A DNA stretch of 64,000 bases from JBOCEF01 sp050586345 (GTDB lineage Bacteria > Pseudomonadota > Alphaproteobacteria > Rhodobacterales > Rhodobacteraceae): NCBI RefSeq assembly GCF_050586345.1, contig NZ_JBOCEF010000009.1:49922-113921 (forward strand). The letters run 5' to 3'. The position numbers were made by a program, and so were the translations under genes. A model generated the notes under the pieces. That model saw only the letters and a program-made list of their open reading frames with translations. It had not been told where the DNA came from and did no database searches. Shown piece by piece: positions 33,168-43,000 of this stretch. Within the stretch, counting starts at the first letter, position 1. Each line of letters opens with the position of its first letter.

Positions 33168-34610
33168 ATGAACACCTCCTCCGCCCTGCTGATGGGCGCC
33201 GCCCGCGGCGACTGGGTGCGCCTGCGCACCCTCGTCACCCTGCGCTGGCTCGCGGCCTGGGGTCAGGCCCTGACCGTGCTCGCCGCCCATTACATCCTGC
33301 GGCTCGACCTGCCCGTGGGCCTGTGCTTCGGCGCCATCGCCACCTCGGTCTGCGTCAACGTCGTCGCCCATGCGGTGCACCCCGAGAACAAGCGGCTGTC
33401 GGAAAACGACACCATGCTGACGCTGCTGTTCGACCTCGCGCAGCTGGGGGTGCTGCTGTTCCTCACCGGCGGGCTGACCAACCCCTTCGCGGTGCTGGCG
33501 CTGGCGCCGGTCATCATCTCGGCCACCGCCCTCACCCTGCGCTCCACCCTGCTGCTCGGCGTCTTCGCGATGGTCGAATTCACCCTGCTCGCCTTCTTCT
33601 ACGTGCCCCTGACCTTCGCCGACGGCGAAGTCGTGTCCCCGCCCCCGCTCATCACCATGGGCACCTGGGCGGCGCTGCTGATCGGGATCGTGTTCCTCGC
33701 CGGTTACGCGCGCCGGGTGACGGCCGAGATCTTCTCCATGTCCCAGGCCCTCTCGGCCACCCAGGACGCGCTGAACCGCGAGCAGCGGCTGACCGCCATC
33801 GGCGGGCTGGCGGCGGCGGCGGCGCATGAGCTCGGCACGCCGCTGGCCACCATCAAGCTGGTGAGCAAGGAGCTGACCCATGACCTCGCCGACCGCCCCG
33901 AGCTGCGCGAGGACCTGGAGCTGATCGTCTCCCAGGCCGAGCGGTGCCGGGACATCCTGCGCGAGCTGTCGCGCGGCGGGAAGGATGACAGCCACGTCAA
34001 GACCGCCCCCGTGGCCGCGCTGGTGGAAGAGGCCGCCGAGCCGCACATGGACCGCGGCAAGCGCATCGTGATCCGCCTTGCGGGCCGCCCGGCGGCCGAG
34101 GTCGGCGACCAGCAGCCCGTGGTGGTCCGTCAGCCCGAGGTGATCCACGGGATGCGCAACATGGTGCAGAACGCCGTCGACTTCGCCGCCACCACCGTCT
34201 GGGTCGATGTCAGCTGGACCGACAGCGCGCTGCGGATCGCCGTCGGCGATGACGGGCCGGGCTATCGCGCCGACATCCTCGGGCGGCTCGGCGATCCCTA
34301 CGTGCGCCGCCGCGACGGCAAGACCGCCGCGCCCGCGCAGAAGCCCGAGGGGCGCAAGGGCTACGAGGGGATGGGCCTCGGCCTGTTCATCGCCAAGACC
34401 CTGCTGGAGCGGACCGGCGCCCGGGTCAGCTTCGCCAACGGCTCGGGCCCCGGCCGCGCCGTCGCCGCCGCCCCCGAGGCGGGGGAGTTCGCCCGCCCCA
34501 CCGGCGCGGTGGTCGAGGCGATCTGGCCCCGCGACGCGCTGGCCCCGCCCTCGGACCTCAAGCGGGACAACCTGCGGGAGAACGAACGCTTCTCGCTGAG
34601 CAACATCTGA
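33168..34610 (+). CDS. regB: redox sensor histidine kinase RegB/PrrB
   Basis: Sensor kinase partner of RegA, 480 residues. Six N-terminal membrane helices carry the quinone-sensing motif 'GGLTNPF' at residues 101-107. The dimerisation box 'AAAAHELGTPLATIKL' has the phospho-acceptor His220. Cys260 in 'AERCRDIL' corresponds to the redox-active Cys265 of the Rhodobacter capsulatus protein. ATP-lid motifs 'GDDGPG' and 'GMGLGLFIAK' follow. It lies divergent to senC and regA. The long GC-rich repeats upstream replace the compact intergenic region usual at this locus. Confidence 0.96.
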   Translation: MNTSSALLMGAARGDWVRLRTLVTLRWLAAWGQALTVLAAHYILRLDLPVGLCFGAIATSVCVNVVAHAVHPENKRLSENDTMLTLLFDLAQLGVLLFLTGGLTNPFAVLALAPVIISATALTLRSTLLLGVFAMVEFTLLAFFYVPLTFADGEVVSPPPLITMGTWAALLIGIVFLAGYARRVTAEIFSMSQALSATQDALNREQRLTAIGGLAAAAAHELGTPLATIKLVSKELTHDLADRPELREDLELIVSQAERCRDILRELSRGGKDDSHVKTAPVAALVEEAAEPHMDRGKRIVIRLAGRPAAEVGDQQPVVVRQPEVIHGMRNMVQNAVDFAATTVWVDVSWTDSALRIAVGDDGPGYRADILGRLGDPYVRRRDGKTAAPAQKPEGRKGYEGMGLGLFIAKTLLERTGARVSFANGSGPGRAVAAAPEAGEFARPTGAVVEAIWPRDALAPPSDLKRDNLRENERFSLSNI

Positions 34611-34715
34611 GCCTTCGCGCCGGGCGCGCCGCCGGGGCGCCCCCGGCGCGCGCGGATGAAAATGACGTTTCATAATATGCGCTTCATTATTTAGCGACGC
34701 GGCGTTCACTCTCCA

Positions 34716-34753
34716 TTGACGACTTTCGGACCGGCTAATTAAGCTATCGTCAA
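34716..34753 (+). promoter_or_regulatory. promoter and CtrA-like half-matching box before the divL-like gene
   Basis: TTGACG (34716-34721), 18 bases, TAAGCT (34740-34745). Overlapping the -10 is TTAA-N7-TCAA (34739-34753), one mismatch from the alphaproteobacterial CtrA consensus TTAA-N7-TTAA. The region 34650-34755 is AT-rich against the genome mean, which supports a regulatory role. Confidence 0.45.
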
Positions 34754-34812
34754 GGTTGATAGGCCTCGACCCAGCCCGGGCCGAGGCGCCGTCCTTCAAC
34801 CGAGGAGACAGC

Positions 34813-37389
34813 ATGTCGGACGCCCCGCAGCTCATCGCCTCGCTCGCGCTCGCCCCCTCGGGGGTCTCGCCGGCCATGGCGATGGCCGCCGCGGCCGGGG
34901 CCGCCCTCGCGCTCGCCGCCCTGCGCCTGCTGCGCGGGGCGCTGCGCCCCGGCGCCGCCGCCGCGGACCGCGCCCCGGGCGACGCCGGGGGAACCGGGCG
35001 CGCGCCCCAACCGGCCGGCCCCGGCGCGGCGGCCCTGTTCCGGATGACGCCGGGCCCCGCGCTGGCGCCCGCATCCGACGCCGCCGCCGACGCGCTGGCC
35101 GCCTATGACCTGCCCCGCGACCCGGCCTGCCCCGCCGCCGCCTTCGCCCGCGCCTTCCCCGCCGACAGCGCCGCGCTCGAAGACGCGCTGACGGCGCTGG
35201 AGCGGGGCGGGGACCCGTTCTCGCTGTTCCTGCGCGGGGCGGACGGGTCGTTCTGGTCCGCCCATGGCGGCCCCGAGGGGGGCGAGGCCTGGGTGTCGCT
35301 GATCCCCGCCGACCCGGCGCTGCTGTCGCTGCAGGAGGAGGCCGAGGATTCCCGCACCCGGTCCCGCGCGCTCGACGCCGCGCTCGAGGCGCTGGACAAC
35401 GCCCCGGTGATGATCTGGCGGCGCGACGCCGCGGGCACGTTGATCTGGGCCAATGCCAGCTACCGCGCCTTCACCGACAGCCCCGAGGACGGGCCGCCCC
35501 GGCCGCTGACCTACGGGGCCGCGCTCTCGCGCCTCGGGATGCCCGTGGCGGCCGAGGAGGCCGCGCCCCCGGCCCATGACGACGGCGCGCCGCACGTGCT
35601 GTCGCTGTCCGAGCCGCGCCCCGAGGGCCGCGTCGCGCTGTTCCAGGCCGGGGGCGGACAGCGCCGCTGGCACGAGGTGTCGCGCATCGCCGCCGCCGAT
35701 GGCGGGCGCATCGGCTTCGCCATCGACGCCGGATCGACCGTCATCGCCGAAAGCGCCCTGCGCCGCTTCGTCGAGACGCTGACCGAGACCTTCGCCCACC
35801 TGCGCATCGGCCTCGCGATCTTCGACCACTCGCGCCGCCTCGGGCTGTTCAACCCCGCCTTCGCCGAGCTGATGCGCCTCGACCCCGCCTGGCTGGCCGG
35901 GCGCCCGCGGCTCGACGACGTGCTGATGCGCCTGCGCGAGAACCGGATGATGCCGGACCGCGCCGATTTCACCGCCTGGCGGGCCGAGCTGACCGAGCTT
36001 TTCAACAGCCCCGACGCGGCGGATTACGCCGAGCTGTGGCACCTGCCCGGCGACGTCACCATCCGCGTGCTGGCCCGCCCGCACCCGCAGGGCTCGCTCG
36101 CCTTCCTGTTCGAGGACGTGTCCGAGACCGCCCAGCTCGAGCGCCGCTTCGCCACCGAGATGGAGATCCGCCGCGCCGTGATCGACCGGCTGGAAGAGGG
36201 GGTGGCCGCCTTCGGGCCCGATGGCGGCGCGCAGTTCGCCAACCCCGCCTTCGCCCGGATCTGGGGCTTCCTGCCCGGCGGCCAGGGCGCGCCCGCGACC
36301 CTGGGCGCGGTGATCCGGCGCTGCCGCCCGCTGACCGCCGAGGCCGCGCCCCCGCCGCCTGCGGGCGCCGCCGCGCGCCGCGCGCCGCCGGGGCGCCCCC
36401 GGACCCAGCCGCAGACCGCCGGCCCCGCCCCGGCCCCCGCCTCCGACGCCCCCCGGCGGGACGAGCCGGTGATCGTGCCGCGCACCGAACCGGAGGGCGA
36501 CATCTGGACCCGCCTCGCCGCCTTCGCCGCCGAGGGCGCGCGCCGCACCGCCTGGTCCGAGCGGGTCCACCTGGTCGACGGGCGGGTGCTGCGCGCCCGC
36601 ATCGCCACCCTGCCCGACGGCGCCATCCTGACCGCCTTCTCGGACGTCACCGGCGCCGAGCAGGCCGCCGCCGCGCTCGAGGAACGCAACAAGGCCCTTG
36701 AGGCGGCGGACGAGATGCGCACCGCGCTGGTCGAGCAGACCTCGCGCCGCATCCGCACGCCGCTCAACGCCATCGGCGGTCATGCCCAGGCCCTGCGCGA
36801 CGCCGCCCTGCCCGGCCAGGCGGGCGAGCGCGCGGCCGCCATCCTGAACCGCGCGCAGGAGCTGCACGACGCGATCGAGGGGATGTCCGACCTCGCCAAC
36901 GCCCAGACCGGCGCGCTGGCGCTGCATGACGGGGACGTGGACCTGGTCGCCGCGCTCGATTTCGTGCGCGAGCGGATGGAGGAGACGGCGGCCGAGCGCG
37001 GCGTGGCGCTGGCGCTCGACATCGCGCCGGGCGTCGACCGGATGCCGGGGGACGAGGCGCGGCTGCGCCAGATCCTGACCAACCTCGTGGCCGACGCGCT
37101 GCACCGGACCCCGCGCGGCGGGGTGGTGCTGGGCGGCGTGCGCGCGGGCGAGGCGATGGACGGCACGGCGGCGGTGGAGCTCTGGAGTTCGACCCCCGAG
37201 CCGGCGGAGCGGTCGCGGCGCGGGCTGGCCCACGCCCTCGCCCGCCGCCTGGCCGAGCTGCATGGCGGCCGGATGCGGCAGGAGGAGATCGTCGGCCCCG
37301 AGGGGCGGCGGGTCGAGGTGATCTGCGCGTTGCCGCTGCGCGCCCCCGCCGCCCGCGGCGCCGAGGCCGCGGAGGGCGCCGAGGACTGA
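34813..37389 (+). CDS. divL: DivL-like PAS-domain protein with degenerate histidine-kinase module
   Basis: An 858-residue protein with one N-terminal membrane helix, several PAS domains (about 190-290, 325-430 and 450-610, the last interrupted by a Pro-rich insert), and a C-terminal kinase-like region. The H-box reads 'EQTSRRIRTPLNAIGGHAQ': Arg645 stands where the phospho-acceptor His should be. The ATPase part keeps 'RLRQILTNLVADAL' but lacks the D-x-G-x-G box. DivL of Caulobacter likewise has no His (Tyr instead) and acts as an adaptor controlling CckA and CtrA. The adjacency to tsaE, amgK, murU and addAB also fits divL. GAGGAG is six bases before the ATG. Naming is by inference from layout and H-box. 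Confidence 0.78.
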   Translation: MSDAPQLIASLALAPSGVSPAMAMAAAAGAALALAALRLLRGALRPGAAAADRAPGDAGGTGRAPQPAGPGAAALFRMTPGPALAPASDAAADALAAYDLPRDPACPAAAFARAFPADSAALEDALTALERGGDPFSLFLRGADGSFWSAHGGPEGGEAWVSLIPADPALLSLQEEAEDSRTRSRALDAALEALDNAPVMIWRRDAAGTLIWANASYRAFTDSPEDGPPRPLTYGAALSRLGMPVAAEEAAPPAHDDGAPHVLSLSEPRPEGRVALFQAGGGQRRWHEVSRIAAADGGRIGFAIDAGSTVIAESALRRFVETLTETFAHLRIGLAIFDHSRRLGLFNPAFAELMRLDPAWLAGRPRLDDVLMRLRENRMMPDRADFTAWRAELTELFNSPDAADYAELWHLPGDVTIRVLARPHPQGSLAFLFEDVSETAQLERRFATEMEIRRAVIDRLEEGVAAFGPDGGAQFANPAFARIWGFLPGGQGAPATLGAVIRRCRPLTAEAAPPPPAGAAARRAPPGRPRTQPQTAGPAPAPASDAPRRDEPVIVPRTEPEGDIWTRLAAFAAEGARRTAWSERVHLVDGRVLRARIATLPDGAILTAFSDVTGAEQAAAALEERNKALEAADEMRTALVEQTSRRIRTPLNAIGGHAQALRDAALPGQAGERAAAILNRAQELHDAIEGMSDLANAQTGALALHDGDVDLVAALDFVRERMEETAAERGVALALDIAPGVDRMPGDEARLRQILTNLVADALHRTPRGGVVLGGVRAGEAMDGTAAVELWSSTPEPAERSRRGLAHALARRLAELHGGRMRQEEIVGPEGRRVEVICALPLRAPAARGAEAAEGAED

Positions 37390-37738
37390 GGCGCGGGCCG
37401 TCCCCCCGGGGCGGGCCCGGGGCGGACGCGGCGCGAGGCGGGCAGGCCGCACCGGCGCCCCCTCCCCGTCGGATCCGGCGGACGGGCGGCCCGGCCCGCG
37501 CCCTTCACCTGCGCCGCCGCCCGGGCGCAATCCGCCGCCCCCTTGCAGGGCCGCGCCCCGGCGCCTCCTTCCCGCGCAGGCCCTGCCCCCCGGGACGCAC
37601 GGCGGCGCCGCCCCTCCTCCGCCGACCCGCACCGCATCGCGTCTCCGCCCCCTTCCGCCGCGGGCCCGGAGCCGCTACCACCATGGGGCGCCCGCGCGCG
37701 CATCTCCCGCCGCCCGCCACGGACCGAACGCCGCCCCC
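37390..37738. other. GC-rich gap before tsaE
   Basis: 349 bases, over 80% G+C in places, between the divL-like gene and tsaE. I see no ORF, terminator, promoter pair or repeat in it. Several Arg/Pro-rich open frames cross it as a result of base composition. Confidence 0.3.
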
Positions 37739-38269
37739 ATGACCGCCTCCTCCCCGCCCCCCGCGCCGACCCCGCCGACCCTGCGCCTGCTCCTGCCCGA
37801 CGCCGAGGCGACCGACCGGCTCGGCGCCGCCCTCGCCGCCACCCTGGCGCCGGGGGACGCCGTGCTGCTCTCGGGCGATCTCGGGGCCGGGAAATCCGCC
37901 CTCGCCCGCGCCGCCATCCGCGCGCTGCTGGACGAGGACGGGCGGGGGGACGAGGACATCCCCTCCCCCTCCTTCACCCTGGTGCAGGTCTATGACCCGC
38001 CGCGGGGCGAGACCTGGCATGCCGACCTGCACCGGCTGGGCGGCGAGGACGGGGTGATCGAGCTGGGCCTCGAGGACGCGTTCGAGGACGCGATCTGCTT
38101 CGTGGAATGGCCCGACCGGCTCGGCGCCTGCACCCCGGCGCGGCGGCTGGAGCTGTCGCTGGACTGGGCCCCCGGCGGCGCCGAGGGCCGCCTGCTGGAG
38201 GTCCGCGCCCATGGCGGCGGCTGGGACGCGGCGCTGGCCGCGATGGCCGCCGCGGGGCCCCTCGCATGA
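37739..38269 (+). CDS. tsaE: tRNA t6A37 threonylcarbamoylation ATPase TsaE
   Basis: A 176-residue P-loop ATPase that works with TsaB and TsaD to complete N6-threonylcarbamoyl-adenosine on ANN-decoding tRNAs. The Walker A motif 'GDLGAGKS' is at residues 46-53. 'IPSPSFTLVQVYD' and 'WHADLHRLG', plus 'FVEWPDRLG', are family segments. It is somewhat longer than usual because of an N-terminal Pro-rich tail and a C-terminal addition. It is followed by amgK with an ATGA overlap. Confidence 0.93.
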   Translation: MTASSPPPAPTPPTLRLLLPDAEATDRLGAALAATLAPGDAVLLSGDLGAGKSALARAAIRALLDEDGRGDEDIPSPSFTLVQVYDPPRGETWHADLHRLGGEDGVIELGLEDAFEDAICFVEWPDRLGACTPARRLELSLDWAPGGAEGRLLEVRAHGGGWDAALAAMAAAGPLA

Positions 38270-39345
38270 CCGCCGCCGACGCCATTGAAGGACGCAAGAT
38301 GACCCTTTCCCCTGCCGACCGTCTCGCCGCCCGCGACGCGCTGCTGGAGGCCCATGGCTGGGCGCCCGAACAGGCCGCGCCGCTGGCGGGCGACGCCTCG
38401 GCCCGCAAGTATCTGCGCCTGTCGGACGGGGCCCGGCGCGCGGTGCTGATGGACGCCGATCCGGGCGCGGGCGAGGACGTGCGGCCCTATATCGCCTCCA
38501 CCGCCGCGCTGCGCGCCCGCTTGCTGAACGCGCCCGAAGTGCTGGCGGCGGACGAGGGCGCGGGGTTCCTGCTGGTCGAGGACCTCGGCGACGCGCTTTT
38601 CGCCCGGGTGTGCGCGGCGGATCCCGCCGCCGAGACGCCGCTCTACGCGGCCGCCGTCGACGCGCTCGCCCACCTGCATGAAAGCGGTGCGCCGACGCCC
38701 GAGGACCGCGCGACATTCGCCCCCTATGACATGTCCGTTCTGCTGCGCGAGGCGCGGCTGGCGGTGGACTGGCGGCTGCCCGCCTTGTCCACCGACCTGG
38801 CCGCGGAATACGAGGCCCTCTGCCGCGCCGCCTTCGCCCCGGCGGCGGAGGGCGAGGACCAGCTGGTGCTGCGCGACTACCATGCCGAGAACCTGATCTG
38901 GCTGCCCGAACGCACCGGCCATGCCCGCGTCGGGTTGATCGACCACCAGGACATGCTGGTGGGGCGCCCGGCCTATGACCTCGTGTCCCTGCTCGAAGAC
39001 GCGCGGCGGGACACGTCGGCGGCGCTGCGAGACGCCATGACCGACCGGTACTGCGCCGCGCGCGGCATGGATGCGGCGGCGCGCGAGGCGTTCGGCACGC
39101 AATGCGCCCTGCTCGCCGCCCAGCGCAACCTGAAGATCGTCGGCATCTTCGCCCGCCTCTGCCTGCGCGACGGCAAGCCGAAATACGTGGACCTGATCCC
39201 GCGGGTCTGGGGGCACCTCGGCCGCGACCTCTCGCACCCCGCGCTGGCCGATCTGAGGGCCTTCGTCATGCGTCACCTGCCGCCCCCGGACGCCGAGGCG
39301 CGCGAAGCCCTCAAGGCCAGGGCCGGAACCGGGGTCCCGGCATGA
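38266..39345 (+). CDS. amgK: AmgK-like amino-sugar kinase (aminoglycoside phosphotransferase fold)
   Basis: A 359-residue kinase of the APH fold. The brake-Asp segment 'LVLRDYHAENLIWLP' and the metal-binding 'GLIDHQDMLVGRPAYDL' form the catalytic site. With the next gene it matches the AmgK-MurU pair, which phosphorylates N-acetylmuramate (or GlcNAc) at C1 and then makes UDP-MurNAc, a peptidoglycan recycling route bypassing fosfomycin-sensitive MurA. The ATG overlaps the tsaE stop as ATGA; an alternative start is at 38299. Substrate assignment rests on gene pairing, not on direct evidence. Confidence 0.82.
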   Translation: MTAADAIEGRKMTLSPADRLAARDALLEAHGWAPEQAAPLAGDASARKYLRLSDGARRAVLMDADPGAGEDVRPYIASTAALRARLLNAPEVLAADEGAGFLLVEDLGDALFARVCAADPAAETPLYAAAVDALAHLHESGAPTPEDRATFAPYDMSVLLREARLAVDWRLPALSTDLAAEYEALCRAAFAPAAEGEDQLVLRDYHAENLIWLPERTGHARVGLIDHQDMLVGRPAYDLVSLLEDARRDTSAALRDAMTDRYCAARGMDAAAREAFGTQCALLAAQRNLKIVGIFARLCLRDGKPKYVDLIPRVWGHLGRDLSHPALADLRAFVMRHLPPPDAEAREALKARAGTGVPA

Positions 39346-40055
39346 ACGCGCCCTCCACCGCGATGATCCTCGCCGCCGGCCTCGGGACCCGGATGCGGGA
39401 GCTGACGGCGGACCGCCCCAAGCCGATGCTGCCGGTGGCGGGGCGGCCGCTCCTCGACCACGCGCTCGACCGGGCGGCCGAGGGCGGCGCCGCGCGGGCG
39501 GTGGTCAACGTGCATTACTTCGCCGAGCAGATCCGCGCGCATCTTTCGGGGCGCAAGGCCCCCGCCGTCACCATCTCGGACGAGACCGACGCGCTCTTGG
39601 AGACCGGCGGCGGCCTTGTCCGCGCGCTGCCGCTGCTGGGGGATGCGCCGGTCTATGTGATGAATTCCGACGCGCTCTGGACCGGGCCCGCGCCGCTGCC
39701 GGTGCTGGCCGAAGCGTGGGACGAGACCCGCATGGACGCGCTGCTGCTGATGGTGGCGAAGGAGAACGCCCGCGCCTACACCCGCGCAGGCGACTTCTTC
39801 CTGACCGCCGACATGCGCCCCGAGCGGCGCGGGGACCGGCCAGAGGCCCCTTACGTCTATACCGGCGCGCAGATCCTCTCTCCCGCCCTGATCGCGGAAT
39901 TTGAGGAAGAACGCTTCTCGGCCAACGCCATCTGGGACCGGGCGCTGGGCCGCGGGCGCCTCTTCGCCTGCGTCCACGCGGGCGGCTGGGTGGATGTCGG
40001 CACGCCCGAGGGGCTGCAGGAAGCAGACCGGCTGGTCCGGGAGGACGAGGCATGA
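39342..40055 (+). CDS. murU: MurU-like sugar-1-phosphate uridylyltransferase
   Basis: A 237-residue nucleotidyltransferase with the pyrophosphorylase signature 'AMILAAGLGTRMRELTADRPKPMLPVAGRPLLDHAL' at the N-terminus (Gly-rich loop and catalytic Arg/Lys), 'MNSDALW' with the metal Asp in the middle, and 'WVDVGTPEGL' late. Short length without a C-terminal beta-helix is as in MurU. Expected to convert MurNAc-1-phosphate and UTP to UDP-MurNAc. It overlaps both neighbours by four bases. Confidence 0.87.
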   Translation: MNAPSTAMILAAGLGTRMRELTADRPKPMLPVAGRPLLDHALDRAAEGGAARAVVNVHYFAEQIRAHLSGRKAPAVTISDETDALLETGGGLVRALPLLGDAPVYVMNSDALWTGPAPLPVLAEAWDETRMDALLLMVAKENARAYTRAGDFFLTADMRPERRGDRPEAPYVYTGAQILSPALIAEFEEERFSANAIWDRALGRGRLFACVHAGGWVDVGTPEGLQEADRLVREDEA

Positions 40056-43000
40056 GCGATCCTCTCGACGACCCGTTCGGCGCAGGCCCCTCCGTCTTCT
40101 ACCTCCCCCCCGGCGCGGATTTCCCCGCCGCCTTCGCCGAGGGGCTGGCCGCGCGGGCCGAGGCGCTCGGCCCCCTCGCCCTGCCCCGCGCCACGGTGGT
40201 GGCCAACGCCCGCCGCACCGCCCGCGCCATCGAGGCGGCGTTCGAGGCGCGCGCCTCCGCCACCTGGCTGCCGCGGTTCGAGCTGATCGCCAATATCGGC
40301 GAGACCGCCTGCCCGCCCGACCTGCCCCCCGGCGCCGACCCGCTGCGCCGCCGCCTCGCGCTCCTCCGGCTGGTCGAGGCGCTGCTCGAGGCCGCGCCGG
40401 ATTTCGGCCCCCTCTCCGCCGCGCCCGCGCTGGCGACCTCGCTCGCGCGGCTGCTGGACGACCTGCAGGGCTCGGCCCGCAGCGCCGAGGACCTCGCCGC
40501 GCTCGAGATGGGCGACCACGCCGCCCACTGGGCGCAGACGCGCCGGTTCCTCGAGGTGCTGACCGCCCACTGGCCCGCCTGGCTTGAGGATGAAGGCGCG
40601 ATGGACCCGCAGGCCCGCCGCCTTGCGGGGGCCGAGGCGCTGCACGCGGCGCTGCAGGCCATGCCCCCGGCGGGGCTGCTGGTCGGGGCGGGCTCCACCG
40701 GCTCCACCCCCGCCACCGCCGCCGCGCTCTCGGCCATCGCCCATGCGCCGATGGGGGCCGTGGTGCTGCCGGGCTTCGACCCCGACTGCCCCGCGGACGT
40801 CGCCGCCGCGCTGGCCGATCCCGCGACGCGCCCGCCCGAGCACCCGCAGGCCGCGCTCCACGCCCTTCTGGCCCGCATCGGCGTCGCCCCGGGCGCGGTG
40901 CGCCCCTGGGTGGAGGGCGCCGCCGCCCCCTGCGCCGCCCGCCTGCGCCTGGTGTCCGAGGCCATGCGCCCCGCCCCGGTCACCGACCGCTGGCGCGAGG
41001 CGGCGCCGGTCCTGCGCCCCGAGGCGATCCCCGCCACAGAAGACCTCGCGCTGGTCGAAGCCGCCAACGAGCGCGAGGAGGCCGCCACCGTCGCCCTGCT
41101 GCTGGCCGAGGCGGCGCGCGGGGACAAGACCGCCGCCCTCATCACCCCCGACCGCAACCTTGCGCGCCGGGTGACGGCCGAGCTGCGCCGCTGGGGCGTG
41201 CTGCCCGATGACAGCGCGGGGATGCCGCTGACGCTGACCCCGCCGGGTCTGCTGCTGGGGCTGATCGCCGACGGCATGGGCCGGCCGATGACGGCCCCGC
41301 GCCTCTTCGCCATCCTGCGCCACCCGCTGGTCGGCGGGGACGGGGACCGGCGGCCGGGCCACCTGCGCGCGCTGCGCCTGCTGGAACGCGCCGCCCTGCG
41401 CGGCGGCGGGGCCGAGGTCGACTGGGACCGCCTCGCCCCCGCGATGGAGGCGGAGGCCGAGCGCAAGGCCGAGAAGCTCGCCGCCCGCCGCGGCTGGACC
41501 GAGGAGGCCAAGGCCGACCGCATCGCCGCCATCCGCGCCCAGCACGTCGCCGCCTGCACCTGGCTGGACGCCGTGCGCGGGGCGCTGGCGCCCCTGTCGG
41601 CCCCGCCCCCCGGCCTCGGCGCCGCCGCAGCCCTGCACATGGGCGCGGCCGAGACCCTCTCCGGCGCCCTGCCCGGAACCGCCGCGGACGGGCCGCTCGG
41701 CGACGGTCCCGCGCTGCTGGAGAAGGGCGACGCCCCCGAGGACCGCCCCGCCGAGGAAGACGCGGACCTCCTTCCGATCTGGCGCAAGGCGGCGGGCGCC
41801 GACGCGCGCGCCTTCATGGAGGCGCTTGCCGCCGCCGCCCCCGCCCATGACGAGACCGCGGGCGCCCCCAGCCGCCCCATGGCCGCCTATGCCGCGCTCT
41901 GGTCCGGCCTCGCCGCCGAGCGCAATGCGCGGGCCGAGGCGCAGCGGGCGCATGACCGGATCATGATCCTCGGCACGCTCGAGGCCCGCGCCGTGCGCCC
42001 CGACCTCGCCATCCTCGGCGGGCTGAACGAGGGCGTCTGGCCCGCCCCGCCCGAGGCCGATCCCTGGCTGACCCGCGACGCGCGCGACGCGCTGGGCCTG
42101 CCCAAGCGCGAGACGCGGATCGGGCTGGCCGCGCATGACTTCCTGCTGGCCGTCAACGCCCCGCGCGCGGTGATGACCCGGGCGCGCAAGACCGAGGGCT
42201 CGCCCGCCGTCGCCTCGCGCTGGCTGATCCGGCTGGAGAACCTGCTGCTCGGCGTCGACGAAGACGCCCTGAAGGCCATGCGCGCCCGCGGCGATGCGGC
42301 GCTGGCCCGGGCGCGGGCGCTGGACTGGGCCGCGCCGGTCCCGGCCGAGCCCCGCCCCGCCCCGGCCCCCGCCGCCGAGGCCCGCCCGCGGGAGCTTCCG
42401 GTGACCGCCATCGAGACGCTGATCCGCGATCCCTACGCCGTCTATGCGCGCTACGTGCTGAACCTGCGGGCGCTGGAGCCGATCGGCCGCGCGCCGGACG
42501 CGCGGGACATGGGCGACGCGCTGCACAAGGTGATGGAGCGGTTCGCGGCGCTGGCCGCGGGGATCGGGGACGACGCCCCCGCCCTGCGCGCCGCCCTCCT
42601 GTCCGCCGCCGACGACATTCTGCCCGAGACCGCGCCCAACGCCGCCCTCGCCCGGATCTGGTCCATGCGCCTCGCGCGCACCGCCGACTGGTTCGCCGCC
42701 GAGGAAGCCGGCCGCCGCCGCGACGGCGTCCCGCGGATCATCGCCGAGACCCGCGGCGCGCGGCGCCTGCACGCGCCGCACGGCCCCTTCACCCTGACCG
42801 CGCGGGCCGACCGGATCGACCTGCGCGCCGACGGGCGGCTGGGGCTTTATGACTACAAGTCCGGCAAGCCCCCCTCGCCCAGCGAACAGACCGCCTTCGC
42901 CAAGCAGCTCACGCTGTCGGCTTCCATCGCGCGGGCGGGGGGCTTCAAGGCCGCGGGGCCGGGCGAGGTCGCCGAGGCGGTGTACCTGGGCCTGACCGGC

